DNA from: Sphingobacterium sp.
GTDB lineage: Bacteria; Bacteroidota; Bacteroidia; Sphingobacteriales; Sphingobacteriaceae
Assembly: GCA_022712315.1 (NCBI GenBank)
Contig: JALAGS010000015.1
Location: 1-38,033, forward strand
Reading direction: 5' to 3'
DNA: 38,033 nt
The notes under the pieces: model-generated
Seen by the model: the letters and a program-made list of their open reading frames with translations, nothing else
What the model was told of the DNA's origin: nothing
Database searches by the model: none
Shown: positions 16,917-24,879 of the stretch, one piece after another
How positions within the stretch are numbered: position 1 is the stretch's first letter
How the letters are laid out: every line of letters starts with the position of its first letter
Position numbers and translations under genes: made by a program

Positions 16917-17296
16917 AGAAGCAAACCTTGTAAGCCGGGTTCTGTAGACCACCGAAGTGGAATTTCTATCATTTATCTAGATTTGCCATCGCTGACAAAC
17001 TCAATCAACCTACCCATTACGAATTCCAATAAATTGAAAGAAGACGAGCAGCCTTCGATTTTCGCAACCTATTTGGTCTTTCAACACACGAGGTTTACCG
17101 TAATGTATGTTACCATACAAGACCGTAAGCTCTTACCTTACGTTTTCACCCTTACTCCGAAAAGCGGTATATTTTCTGTGGCACTTTCTGTCTGCTATTT
17201 TCATAACAGCCTTCCCGTTAGGAAGCGTGTTGCTCTATGTTGCCCGGACTTTCCTCTCCTCTCAAAAAAGAGCAGCGATAGAACCAGTTTGCTTCT
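16917..17296 (-). ncRNA. rnpB: RNase P RNA (catalytic RNA of ribonuclease P)
   Basis: About 380 bases on the minus strand with the bacterial RNase P landmarks in order: near the 5' end GAGGAAAGTCCGGGC (P4 5' strand and CR I), then GTAAGGGTGAAA, GGTAAGAGC, GGTAACA, GGTAAAC, CCAAATAGG, GGGTAGG, TAGATAAATGATAGA, and near the 3' end ACAGAACCCGGCTTA (P4 3' strand, CR V). The ends are set by pairing of GAAGCAAAC at the 5' end (17295 leftward) with GTTTGCTTC at the 3' end (16918-16926), i.e. helix P1. It processes the 5' ends of pre-tRNAs. Open frames across this stretch are by chance. Confidence 0.96.
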
Positions 17297-17299
17297 GCG

Positions 17300-17307
17300 C
17301 AAAAGTA
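17300..17307 (-). promoter_or_regulatory. -7 box of rnpB
   Basis: Minus-strand TACTTTTG matches TAnnTTTG exactly and ends five bases before the RNA 5' end deduced from the P1 helix, as expected for the promoter. No good -33 match was seen. Confidence 0.65.
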
Positions 17308-17374
17308 GCTATTTTACGCGGAAAACCCCGAATTTCTTTTCAATTTCAGCCAAACGATGCAAAGACATTAAAAA

Positions 17375-17397
17375 TCTGCGCAATTTGATTGCGTAGA
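17375..17397. promoter_or_regulatory. Dyad between rnpB and the WYL regulator
   Basis: TCTGCGCAAT (17375-17384) and ATTGCGTAGA (17388-17397) form an inverted repeat with one mismatch and a three-base spacer, 46 bases before the WYL gene start and about 80 bases upstream of the rnpB 5' end. It has the form of an operator for a dimeric regulator; autoregulation by the WYL protein is a guess. Confidence 0.4.
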
Positions 17398-17443
17398 TCA
17401 GTTAAAGTTTTGTATTTTCAGCTTATCCAAAGAAATCAACACT

Positions 17444-18496
17444 ATGGCTCTCAACAAACTGGCTCTTATACGGTACAAAACCATCGATCATTGCCTCCGT
17501 TTACGGCATCGCAAATGGACATTGGAAGACCTTATGGAAAAGGTTTCTGATGCACTCTACGAATTTGAAGGGATCAAAAACGGGATAAGTAAGCGAACAA
17601 TACAAAGTGATCTACAGCTGATGCGTAGCAATAAGCTCGGATATAATGCTCCCATTGTTGTCCTGCATCGCAAATTCTATACGTATGAAGACCCCAGCTA
17701 TAGCATCAGCAATTCACCAATTTCCATTGGAGATATGCAGAAAATGAAGGAAGCTGTTGAAGTGCTCAAGCATGTAAATGGGTTCTCCAGTTTTGATGAA
17801 ATGAGCGATATTGTCGCGCGTCTTGAAAACAGCATACACAGCAAAAAAGATAATTCGCCCTCCATCATCCAACTGGAAAACAATAAGCTCCTGAAAGGCC
17901 TTTCTTTTATAAGTCCCCTTCATCAAGCGATCCGTGAAAAAACACCGTTACTCATCAGTTACCAATCGTTCAAAGCAACACAGAAACAGGATCTTATTTT
18001 TTCTCCTTACCTGCTAAAGGAATATCGCAATAGATGGTTTCTCATTGGTCACCATAAAAAAAGCGAAGGATTAATGACGCTGGCACTGGACCGGATTGAC
18101 GCTATCGAAGAAATGGGCAAAAATTCATACAAGGAATACACAGGGATCGATTTCGAACGTTACTTTTCCGATACCATAGGTGTTACCAAAACCCAAAAGG
18201 ACCGCGGACATCGGGTGATATTACTCATAAACGCACGAAATGCACCTTATGTAGAAACCAAACCGCTCCACTCTTCCCAACAGATTTTAGATAAAAAAGA
18301 AGATGGTTCAATCTTAATTCGTATAGATGTCGTCCTTAATTTTGAACTAGAGAGAGAAATCTTAGGATTTGGTGAATCGATTAAAGTATTATCGCCAAGA
18401 AATTTACAAACAAGAATAATACGACGTTTGGAAGCTGCCAAACAGCTGTATGCAGACAATTCTGAAAACAAGGGCCCAAGCCCAGCAAATAGTTAA
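17444..18496 (+). CDS. WYL-domain transcriptional regulator
   Basis: A 350-residue predicted DNA-binding regulator. The N-terminal 75 or so residues form a helix-turn-helix region (IRYKTIDHCLRLRHRKWTLE ... ISKRTIQSDLQLMR). The WYL domain spans about 160-235, with LLISYQSF, the SPYLLKEYRNRWFLIGHH core and LALDRIDAIEE. A C-terminal WCX-like region, about 255-340, ends with an FGESIKVLSP segment. WYL domains bind nucleic acid or nucleotide ligands, and many such regulators control stress or defence genes, but no defence genes lie here. The gene is alone, divergent from rnpB, and the upstream dyad is a candidate site for self-control. It converges on the HI0933-family gene; no strong terminator is seen in the 67-base gap. 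Confidence 0.9.
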   Translation: MALNKLALIRYKTIDHCLRLRHRKWTLEDLMEKVSDALYEFEGIKNGISKRTIQSDLQLMRSNKLGYNAPIVVLHRKFYTYEDPSYSISNSPISIGDMQKMKEAVEVLKHVNGFSSFDEMSDIVARLENSIHSKKDNSPSIIQLENNKLLKGLSFISPLHQAIREKTPLLISYQSFKATQKQDLIFSPYLLKEYRNRWFLIGHHKKSEGLMTLALDRIDAIEEMGKNSYKEYTGIDFERYFSDTIGVTKTQKDRGHRVILLINARNAPYVETKPLHSSQQILDKKEDGSILIRIDVVLNFELEREILGFGESIKVLSPRNLQTRIIRRLEAAKQLYADNSENKGPSPANS

Positions 18497-18563
18497 CATA
18501 CCAACTATTGTCCAAGCGATAAATAACCAGCGTAATCAGTTGGAATAAATTCACATCAGTGGA

Positions 18564-19760
18564 TTAGATATCCTGGGCAATGGCATAACCACTTGCCCAA
18601 GCCCACTGGAAATTATAGCCGCCAAGCCATCCGGTAATATCAACAGCCTCCCCCCCAAAATAAAGCCCCTCGACTCTTTTTGACATTAAGGTCTTAGGAT
18701 GGAGTTCCCCGGTTGACACTCCGCCACGCATAACCTCCGCTTTATCATAGCCCTTATCCCCTGCAGGCTTTACTTTGAAGCGATGAATCGTATCGACAAT
18801 CAACTTTGCGTCAGCCTTACTAAGGGAGGCGATTTTGGTATCCAAAACGAGAAACTTCCCAAGAGCATCGACCAATTTTCGGCTGAAATAATCGTTTAGC
18901 AGTTGTGAAACAAGTCTTTTTCCGCCATATTGTCGCTCTTGTTTAATCAGATTGTCCAAATTAAAATTAGGCAACAGATCAATGGTAATCTCCAGCCCCG
19001 GTCGCCAATAACTTGATATCTGAAGTATTGCGGGTCCACTCAATCCCCAGTGTGTAAAGAGAATATTCTCTTCAAACGACATTCCGGCAACAGATACCTT
19101 TGAGAATACCGAATTTCCAGCTAAGGAACTATACCAATCGGCGTCTTTTCCTGTTATGGTCAGCGGCACTAATGCAGGAGCTGTACCGACCACCTCCAAA
19201 CCAAATTTTTTGGCTAGACGTAACCCAAAGTCTGATGCGCCAAGCTTTTGAACCGGAAGCCCTCCAGAAGCAACAATAACTTTTGGGCTATGATATTGGG
19301 ATTCACCTGCTCCATTCTCTACTGTTACCACAAAACCATCGGCATTTTTCTCAACAGATTTCACCAAGGTATTTAAAGCAATATTCTGATCCGTTTCATA
19401 TAAAATTTTGGAAAACACGGCAACGATATCTTTTGCTTTATTTGTTAGCGGAAACAGCTGCCCCAAGGTCTTCTCCTGCCCAACAATGCCATAGCTTTCA
19501 AAAAACACAATAGTATCCTCCACCGTCCATTGCCTGAACACGCTATGCAAAAAATCTGGATTTTCAGAAATGAAATTTGCTGGACCAGTACCGATATTGG
19601 TATAATTACATCGTCCTCCTCCGGAAATCAAGATCTTTGCACCGACTTTATCATTTCGTTCCAGAATTAAAGTCTTCTTTCCAAGCAGTCCTGCCTGTGC
19701 TGCACACATCAACCCACAGGCTCCACCTCCAATAATTATAGCATCGTATGTTCTACTCAC
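18564..19760 (-). CDS. HI0933/BaiN-family FAD-dependent oxidoreductase
   Basis: A 398-residue flavoprotein of the HI0933-like family (related to BaiN), predicted to bind FAD and NAD(P) but without a settled reaction. Seen: N-terminal Rossmann motif IIIGGGACGLMCA, then LERNDKVGAKILISGGGRCN, a family hallmark, VIVASGG in the middle, FTHWGLSGPAIL, and a C-terminal GGEAVDITGWLGGYNFQWAW region. The start is a GTG at 19758-19760, nine bases after the stop of the Gfo/Idh gene, so the two are likely cotranscribed with argS. Nothing links it chemically to arginine or tRNA. Confidence 0.9.
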   Translation of the reverse strand: MSRTYDAIIIGGGACGLMCAAQAGLLGKKTLILERNDKVGAKILISGGGRCNYTNIGTGPANFISENPDFLHSVFRQWTVEDTIVFFESYGIVGQEKTLGQLFPLTNKAKDIVAVFSKILYETDQNIALNTLVKSVEKNADGFVVTVENGAGESQYHSPKVIVASGGLPVQKLGASDFGLRLAKKFGLEVVGTAPALVPLTITGKDADWYSSLAGNSVFSKVSVAGMSFEENILFTHWGLSGPAILQISSYWRPGLEITIDLLPNFNLDNLIKQERQYGGKRLVSQLLNDYFSRKLVDALGKFLVLDTKIASLSKADAKLIVDTIHRFKVKPAGDKGYDKAEVMRGGVSTGELHPKTLMSKRVEGLYFGGEAVDITGWLGGYNFQWAWASGYAIAQDI

Positions 19761-19769
19761 AGCCGCGTT

Positions 19770-20846
19770 CTAATAAGCAATCAATGTGTTTTCAACGGAA
19801 ACAACTTTTCGTTCCAACTGACTCTGATATCCCAGTTCAATGATCTGAATGACATCTCGAGCCTGTTCTGCCGATGCAATCAAATCAGCTTTCCCTAATA
19901 TAGTGTCCGCCACGTTCTGATAAAAATCGGGATACGATCCTATTTCGGAAGGAATAACCTCTTCGATGTCTTTACCTTCTTCCATGATATTAAGCTTTCC
20001 ATAGAGACTTGGATCCTCTTGACCCCAGTTTGGATCCTCATCTGGGAATTTACCTTCCCGTAATAAGGCTTCCTGTGGATCAACACCATATTTCACAAAA
20101 TTTCCATTCATCCCGAAGATACGATAACGTGGCGTAGGTTCTTTTGCAAGCATGGAACCTTTCAGAGATACCCGCAAATTATCATAGTATAATAGGCAGT
20201 CGAAATTGTCAATCGTCTTGGCATGATCCCGTTGGATGGCCAAATCTGCAAAAACTGCATTTGGCTTTCCAAATAATTGCAGCGCCTGGTCGATAAGATG
20301 TGGCCCTAAATCATAAAATATACCAGATCCGGGCAAATTTTCCTCACGCCAAGCGTTAGGCCGCAGGTAATTGCGGAAGCGGTCAAACCGGGATTCTAAA
20401 TTCACAATCCGGCCCAATCTCCCACTTTTGATCATTTTCTCCACAGTCCGATAGTCCGAGTTGAACCTTAAATTATGATAGGGTGCCAAGATTAGATTTT
20501 TCTCTTTTGCCAAAGCAATAAGTTCATCTGCCTGTTCTACACTATTGGTAAATGGCTTTTCAACAACAACATGTTTTCCTGCTTCCAGCGCACGTTTTGC
20601 AAAAGGATAATGCATTTCATTGGACGTTGCAACCACGACAAGATCAATGGTTGTATCATTAAAAATATCATCTGCAGACAAAGCAATTTCAGCCTGTGGA
20701 TAGCGTTGCTTTAACAAAAGCTGCTGATCAGCTTTCCGGGCTGTCACTTTGACCAGATCTAACTCTGCAATCGAACGCATGACAGGAGCGTGAAAAACCT
20801 GACCCGATATTCCAAAACCAATAAGCCCTACTCGAATTTTCCTCAT
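19770..20846 (-). CDS. Gfo/Idh/MocA-family NAD(P)-dependent oxidoreductase
   Basis: A 358-residue dehydrogenase of the Gfo/Idh/MocA family, whose members oxidise or reduce sugars, inositols and related polyols with NAD(P). Seen: N-terminal Rossmann motif GLIGFGISGQVFHAP, the VVVATSNEMHYPFAKRALEAG segment, EKPFTNSVEQAD with the conserved EKP lysine, and FYDLGPHLIDQALQLFG with the catalytic-region Asp-x-x-x-His. The overall pattern is close to E. coli YdgJ. The start is set at ATG 20844-20846, four bases after the argS stop; an in-frame GTG at 20870 would overlap argS. Substrate unknown. No signal peptide, so not of the periplasmic glycosidase type. Confidence 0.9.
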   Translation of the reverse strand: MRKIRVGLIGFGISGQVFHAPVMRSIAELDLVKVTARKADQQLLLKQRYPQAEIALSADDIFNDTTIDLVVVATSNEMHYPFAKRALEAGKHVVVEKPFTNSVEQADELIALAKEKNLILAPYHNLRFNSDYRTVEKMIKSGRLGRIVNLESRFDRFRNYLRPNAWREENLPGSGIFYDLGPHLIDQALQLFGKPNAVFADLAIQRDHAKTIDNFDCLLYYDNLRVSLKGSMLAKEPTPRYRIFGMNGNFVKYGVDPQEALLREGKFPDEDPNWGQEDPSLYGKLNIMEEGKDIEEVIPSEIGSYPDFYQNVADTILGKADLIASAEQARDVIQIIELGYQSQLERKVVSVENTLIAY

Positions 20847-20850
20847 AGCA

Positions 20851-22635
20851 TTACATTCTTTCGGGTACACGAATTCCCAATAAATTCATTCCTTTAGCAA
20901 TAACCTTTGCTGCAGAGGCCGAAAGGTGCAACCTAAAGTTTTTCACATCCGGATCTTCCGCTTTCAATATCGTTTCCTCATGATAGAATTTATTGTAGAA
21001 TTTCGCTACTTCATAAATATAATTTGCCAGTTGCGCAGGACTAAACTCTTGCGCAGAAGCTTCAATAGTCTCCGGGAAAGCACCTAACTGCTGAATTAAA
21101 TCGCGTTCATAGGAAGAAATCGTCGCAGGCACAGATACAGCGCTGTTAAAATCAAAGTCGGCTTTACTTAAAACAGACTTAATCCGTGCATGCGTGTATT
21201 GGATAAATGGTCCTGTATGCCCCTGAAAATCGACGGACTCATTTGGATCAAACAAGAGACGTTTTTTCGGATCTACCTTCAATAGAAAATATTTAAGCGC
21301 CCCCATTCCAATCGTATCATAAAGAGCTGCTTTTGATTCTTCATCTAATCCTTCGGTCTTGCCAAGCTCTTCGGTACGTTCCTGTGCAGTTTTTAGCATT
21401 TCAGCCATCAAATCATCTGCATCAACAACAGTTCCCTCACGCGATTTCATTTTACCCGATGGCAGATCGACCATTCCATAAGACAAATGGAACAAACCGT
21501 CGGCCCAAGTTTTACCCAATTTCTTCAAGATCAAGAACAATACCTTGAAATGGTAATCCTGTTCGTTGCCCACCACATAAATAGATTCATTCATTTGGAA
21601 TTCATCATACTTCAATTGAGCTGTCCCTAAATCTTGCGTAATGTAAACAGAAGTACCATCACCACGAAGCACAAGCTTCTGATCTAATCCCTCCTCGGTT
21701 AGGTCAATCCAGACCGAGTTATCGTCTTTTTTAAAGAAAACGCCGCTATCCAAGCCCTCTTGAATAATATCTTTACCTAATAAATACGTATTGGATTCAT
21801 AATAATATTTATCAAAATCGACCCCTAATTGCTTATAGGTTTTTTCAAATCCAGCATATACCCAGCTGTTCATGGTTTTCCAAAGCGAAATCACTTCTTC
21901 ATTACCCGCTTCCCATTGTTGCAGCATTGCTTGTGCTTCCTTCATTAAAGGCGCATTTTTCTTTGCTTCCTCTTCGGTTTGACCTTCAGCTTTTAAGTCT
22001 TCGATTTCTTTCTTGTATTCTTTATCAAAAACCACATAATATTTTCCAACAAGATGGTCTCCTTTCATGCCCGTAGATTCGGGTGTTTCACCTGCACCAA
22101 ATTTCTGCCAGGCTAACATGGACTTGCAGATATGAATACCACGGTCGTTCACCAAATTTGCTTTGATAACTTCATAACCATAGGCTTTCAGAATCTCAGC
22201 GACAGAATACCCTAATAAATTATTACGAATGTGGCCTAAATGCAATGGTTTATTCGTATTTGGAGATGAGTATTCAACCATCAGTTTTTTTCCATTTGCA
22301 GGAAATACGCCAAAATCCTTCGCAGTTATCGTCTGGTTCAGCAAAGTGATCCAGTAATCATCGGAAAGAACAATATTCAAAAAGCCTTTGATCACATTGA
22401 AATCCGATATTTCAGCAATATGCTCTTGCAAATAGGCTCCAATTTCTTTTCCAGTTTGTTCCGGAGAAGATTTCGAAAAGCGCGTTACCGGAAAAGTTAC
22501 GATCGTAATTTGTCCTTCAAACTCCTTTCGGGTAGCTTGTAAAGCAATTTGATTTTCTAAAATATCTGCATTGTAAAGCTCTTTTACTGCCTGTACAGTG
22601 ACTTCAACAAGTCGCTTTTGAATAGAATTTGCCAT
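20851..22635 (-). CDS. argS: Arginyl-tRNA synthetase
   Basis: A 594-residue class Ia synthetase that charges tRNA-Arg. Seen: N-terminal Add1-type domain (about 1-100), the HIGH-type motif in SSPNTNKPLHLGHIRNNLLG, the long connective region with DRGIHICKSMLAW, the KMSKS-type loop as SGKMKSREGTVVDADDL, YFLLKVDPKKRLLFDP, FIQYTHARIKS, and a C-terminal DALR anticodon-binding domain ending in GIRVPERM, as in most ArgS. Length is normal. It is the first gene of a likely operon with the Gfo/Idh and HI0933-family genes, and is divergent from the arginine decarboxylase. The leader contains the palindrome TTGTAA-TTT-TTACAA (22645-22659). Confidence 0.97.
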   Translation of the reverse strand: MANSIQKRLVEVTVQAVKELYNADILENQIALQATRKEFEGQITIVTFPVTRFSKSSPEQTGKEIGAYLQEHIAEISDFNVIKGFLNIVLSDDYWITLLNQTITAKDFGVFPANGKKLMVEYSSPNTNKPLHLGHIRNNLLGYSVAEILKAYGYEVIKANLVNDRGIHICKSMLAWQKFGAGETPESTGMKGDHLVGKYYVVFDKEYKKEIEDLKAEGQTEEEAKKNAPLMKEAQAMLQQWEAGNEEVISLWKTMNSWVYAGFEKTYKQLGVDFDKYYYESNTYLLGKDIIQEGLDSGVFFKKDDNSVWIDLTEEGLDQKLVLRGDGTSVYITQDLGTAQLKYDEFQMNESIYVVGNEQDYHFKVLFLILKKLGKTWADGLFHLSYGMVDLPSGKMKSREGTVVDADDLMAEMLKTAQERTEELGKTEGLDEESKAALYDTIGMGALKYFLLKVDPKKRLLFDPNESVDFQGHTGPFIQYTHARIKSVLSKADFDFNSAVSVPATISSYERDLIQQLGAFPETIEASAQEFSPAQLANYIYEVAKFYNKFYHEETILKAEDPDVKNFRLHLSASAAKVIAKGMNLLGIRVPERM

Positions 22636-22644
22636 TTAATGATT

Positions 22645-22659
22645 TTGTAATTTTTACAA
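22645..22659. promoter_or_regulatory. Short palindrome in the argS / decarboxylase intergenic region
   Basis: TTGTAA (22645-22650) and TTACAA (22654-22659) flank TTT, ten bases upstream of the argS start codon. It may be an operator or a 5'-end hairpin; such AT-rich palindromes can also arise by chance. Confidence 0.25.
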
Positions 22660-22697
22660 CTTCCTGATAGTGAATTGGAAATAAATAACATTCCTTA

Positions 22698-22728
22698 TTT
22701 AGGTATTCACCATTAAAGTATATCTTTG
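22698..22728 (+). promoter_or_regulatory. Promoter of the arginine decarboxylase gene
   Basis: TTTA (22698-22701), 19 bases, then TATCTTTG (22721-22728), a full match to TAnnTTTG. The start codon at 22744 would leave a leader of about ten bases. Confidence 0.6.
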
Positions 22729-22743
22729 CAAAAATAATAAAAA

Positions 22744-24135
22744 ATGCAGAGCTATCAGGAATTTCTTGACTTAAGTGTTGGTTTTCCGCAAGACGGATTC
22801 GAAATCATCGACGACGAATTGTATTTCCACGATTTGAATTTAATGGAAATGATAGAAACGTACGGTACGCCGTTACGTTTTACCTATTTGCCTATCGTCA
22901 GCAAAAAAATTCAGCAAGCGAAAATCCTTTTTCAGACCGCAATTCTGAAACATAACTATCGCGGATCTTACAAATATTGTTATTGTACCAAATCATCTCA
23001 TTTCAAGCACATCGTAGAAGAGGCCTTGAAAAATGATATCCACCTGGAAACTTCCTCTGCATTTGACATGCCGATGATCGATTCATTGGAAAGACAGGGA
23101 ACAGTAACAAAAGACATTACAGTCATCTGTAATGGGTTCAAAACCTACCAGTATAAACAGTATATTGTGGATATGATCCATGACGGTTATACGAACATTA
23201 TACCGGTACTGGACAACAAAGAAGAGTTTAACCTCTACGATGATGAAATCGAATTGGATGAGCCTTGTGCTTTAGGTATCCGCGTTGCTTCCGAAGAGCA
23301 GCCGGACTCTCAATTCTATACATCTCGTTTAGGAATCCGTCAGGAAGACGTCATTGATTTCTATAACAACAAAATCGTTGACAATCCAAACTTTAAAGTC
23401 AAGTTACTTCACTTTTTCATCAATTCAGGTATCTCAGACACCCCGTACTACTGGAATGAACTGGAGAAATATGTTACATTATATTGTAAATTCAAAAAAG
23501 TAAACCCAGACTTAGATACCCTGGATATCGGTGGCGGTATGCCGTTTAAGGATTCACTGGTACACGACTTTGACTATGAATACATGGTCAATGAAATTGT
23601 CAACCGGATCAAACAAATCTGCGCACACCACGAGGTGATGGAACCAGATATTATTACCGAATTCGGTAAATACACCGTTGCTGAAGCATCAGGTATTCTG
23701 TACAAGGTACTCGGCCGCAAACAACAGAATGACCGTGAGCGCTGGTTTATGATTGATGGTTCATTTATCACGAATTTACCGGATGTATGGGCATTAAACC
23801 AAAAATACATTCTATTGCCGATCAACAACTGGGATTCAGAATATGAACGTGTCAATTTAGGCGGTATTACTTGTGATGGCCAGGACTATTATAATCAGGA
23901 GGCACACATGAATTCAGTGTTTATGCCGAAGACACGTAAGGTACAATACCTGGGATTCTTTCATACAGGAGCCTATCAAGATGTACTAAGCGGATATGGA
24001 GGAATCCACCACTGCTTATTACCTTCGCCTAAACATGTGCTCGTACGACGCAATAGAGATGAAACATTCAACTACGAGGTATTTGGTGAAGAACAAAACT
24101 CCAAACAAGTCATGAAACTATTGGGGTATCAGTAA
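22744..24135 (+). CDS. Arginine decarboxylase (fold-III PLP enzyme, short form)
   Basis: A 463-residue PLP-dependent decarboxylase of the alanine-racemase/ornithine-decarboxylase fold, of the short type annotated as arginine decarboxylase in Bacteroidota; E. coli SpeA is much longer. Seen: PLP lysine in KYCYCTKSSHF (Lys83), the glycine loop LDIGGGMPFKD for PLP phosphate, a TEFGKYTV segment near the second phosphate contact, and a C-terminal GGITCDGQDYYNQE with the catalytic-type Cys-Asp. It should make agmatine and CO2 from arginine as the first step of polyamine synthesis. Diaminopimelate or carboxynorspermidine decarboxylase activity is less likely but not excluded. It is divergent from argS and has its own promoter and terminator. 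Confidence 0.82.
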   Translation: MQSYQEFLDLSVGFPQDGFEIIDDELYFHDLNLMEMIETYGTPLRFTYLPIVSKKIQQAKILFQTAILKHNYRGSYKYCYCTKSSHFKHIVEEALKNDIHLETSSAFDMPMIDSLERQGTVTKDITVICNGFKTYQYKQYIVDMIHDGYTNIIPVLDNKEEFNLYDDEIELDEPCALGIRVASEEQPDSQFYTSRLGIRQEDVIDFYNNKIVDNPNFKVKLLHFFINSGISDTPYYWNELEKYVTLYCKFKKVNPDLDTLDIGGGMPFKDSLVHDFDYEYMVNEIVNRIKQICAHHEVMEPDIITEFGKYTVAEASGILYKVLGRKQQNDRERWFMIDGSFITNLPDVWALNQKYILLPINNWDSEYERVNLGGITCDGQDYYNQEAHMNSVFMPKTRKVQYLGFFHTGAYQDVLSGYGGIHHCLLPSPKHVLVRRNRDETFNYEVFGEEQNSKQVMKLLGYQ

Positions 24136-24220
24136 GCTATTCTGTCCCAAAGAAACTACTTGAATTGGCAACTGTCGGAACGTGTATGCTTGCCAAAGAA
24201 GTATTTTTAAATAACGATAT

Positions 24221-24257
24221 AAAGGTCCCGATCTTAGAAACGGGACCTTTTTTATTT
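24221..24257 (+). terminator. Terminator of the arginine decarboxylase gene
   Basis: AAAGGTCCCG (24221-24230) pairs perfectly with CGGGACCTTT (24241-24250) around a 10-base loop and is followed by TTTATTT. Confidence 0.9.
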
Positions 24258-24412
24258 CTAGCTTACCTTACCTATTCACAATCTAGCGTAGATTAAATCT
24301 TAAAATCATTACGTAGGACAAACACGATATCTGTTAAGAGACATGAAGTAAGCGGACACAGAAATGGTAAGCCGATTCGAGTATCGAACATGACAACAGT
24401 GCTCATGCTGTT

Positions 24413-24599
24413 TTCGGGTTGTCTTCGTATTGTGTTCGGACCACCTTCGGCCATGGACAGTATTGCGATAGATATTGACCAGATGTTGACCACAAAATTC
24501 CTGGTCAATATCTGTGCATTATCTGTTCAACATCTGTGCATTATCTATTGATCGTTCGAAGCAGGTACGAATCTAGTTCGAAGCAGAGGTCAACTGGGG
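24413..24599. repeat. Non-coding element with 11-bp periodicity
   Basis: Units start every 11 bases in one phase. TTCG begins units at 24413, 24424, 24435 and 24446; two like units follow, ATAGATATTGA (24468) and CCAGATGTTGA (24479); then CTGGTCAATAT (24501), CTGTGCATTAT (24512), CTGTTCAACAT (24523) and CTGTGCATTAT (24534); then TCGAAGCAG at 24556 and again at 24578, 22 apart. A near-perfect 22-bp tandem copy (24505-24526 and 24527-24548, two mismatches) lies inside. The rest of the 24251-24790 gap shows no gene. An 11-base period is not a codon multiple, so this is not an ordinary coding repeat. Function unknown; possibly a dispersed repeat family. Confidence 0.6.
24470..24535. repeat. Interleaved inverted repeats within the 11-bp element
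   Basis: AGATATTGACCAG (24470-24482) is a perfect inverted repeat of 24501-24513. AGATGTTGA (24481-24489), mostly in its loop, is a perfect inverted repeat of TCAACATCT (24527-24535). The A-B-A'-B' order would allow either alternative hairpins or an H-type pseudoknot if transcribed. Confidence 0.5.
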
Positions 24600-24793
24600 C
24601 TCTTATCTTTTGCTGCACACTCTTAGCGCAGTGAGCTCGATTCATGTATAAAAACCTATTAGATTCGAATTAGATCAACATAAAATATAGAGCAATCAGC
24701 ATGTTGGTAGCTTCTCTCCTAACTTGTTCACAACGGAAAGCCCCGATTCCAGCAGGCGATTACCGTATTCGACAGGGCAGTTTATGGTATCAC

Positions 24794-24818
24794 AAAAAAA
24801 GCCCCTAAAAGGGACTTT
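24794..24818 (-). terminator. Terminator of the thioredoxin-like gene
   Basis: On the minus strand AAAGTCCCT pairs with AGGGGCTTT (one G-T pair) around TTT, followed by a T-run (24794-24800). A second small hairpin (TTTCTAC / GTAGAAA, about 24838-24861) lies between it and the stop codon. Confidence 0.75.
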
Positions 24819-24879
24819 CAATTTAATTATGTGGTATCTTTCTACTTTAGATAGTGTAGAAATTACTGCATCAAAATAT

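Noticed and set aside
16983..17396. Open frames across 16983-17396 on the plus strand
   Set aside because: They overlay the RNase P RNA on the opposite strand, whose conserved core explains the sequence.
17444..18496. WYL regulator as sign of a defence island
   Set aside because: WYL proteins often control defence loci, but the neighbours here are rnpB, a flavoprotein and argS; no nuclease, helicase, toxin or methylase gene is present.
24293..24508. 71-codon minus-strand frame in the 11-bp-period element
   Set aside because: Periodic non-coding repeats read in one frame produce such pseudo-repetitive peptides; no start signals or family match.
24251..24790. Insertion-sequence remnant
   Set aside because: No terminal inverted repeats with target duplication and no transposase fragment could be found; the 11-bp-period element is better described as a tandem repeat.
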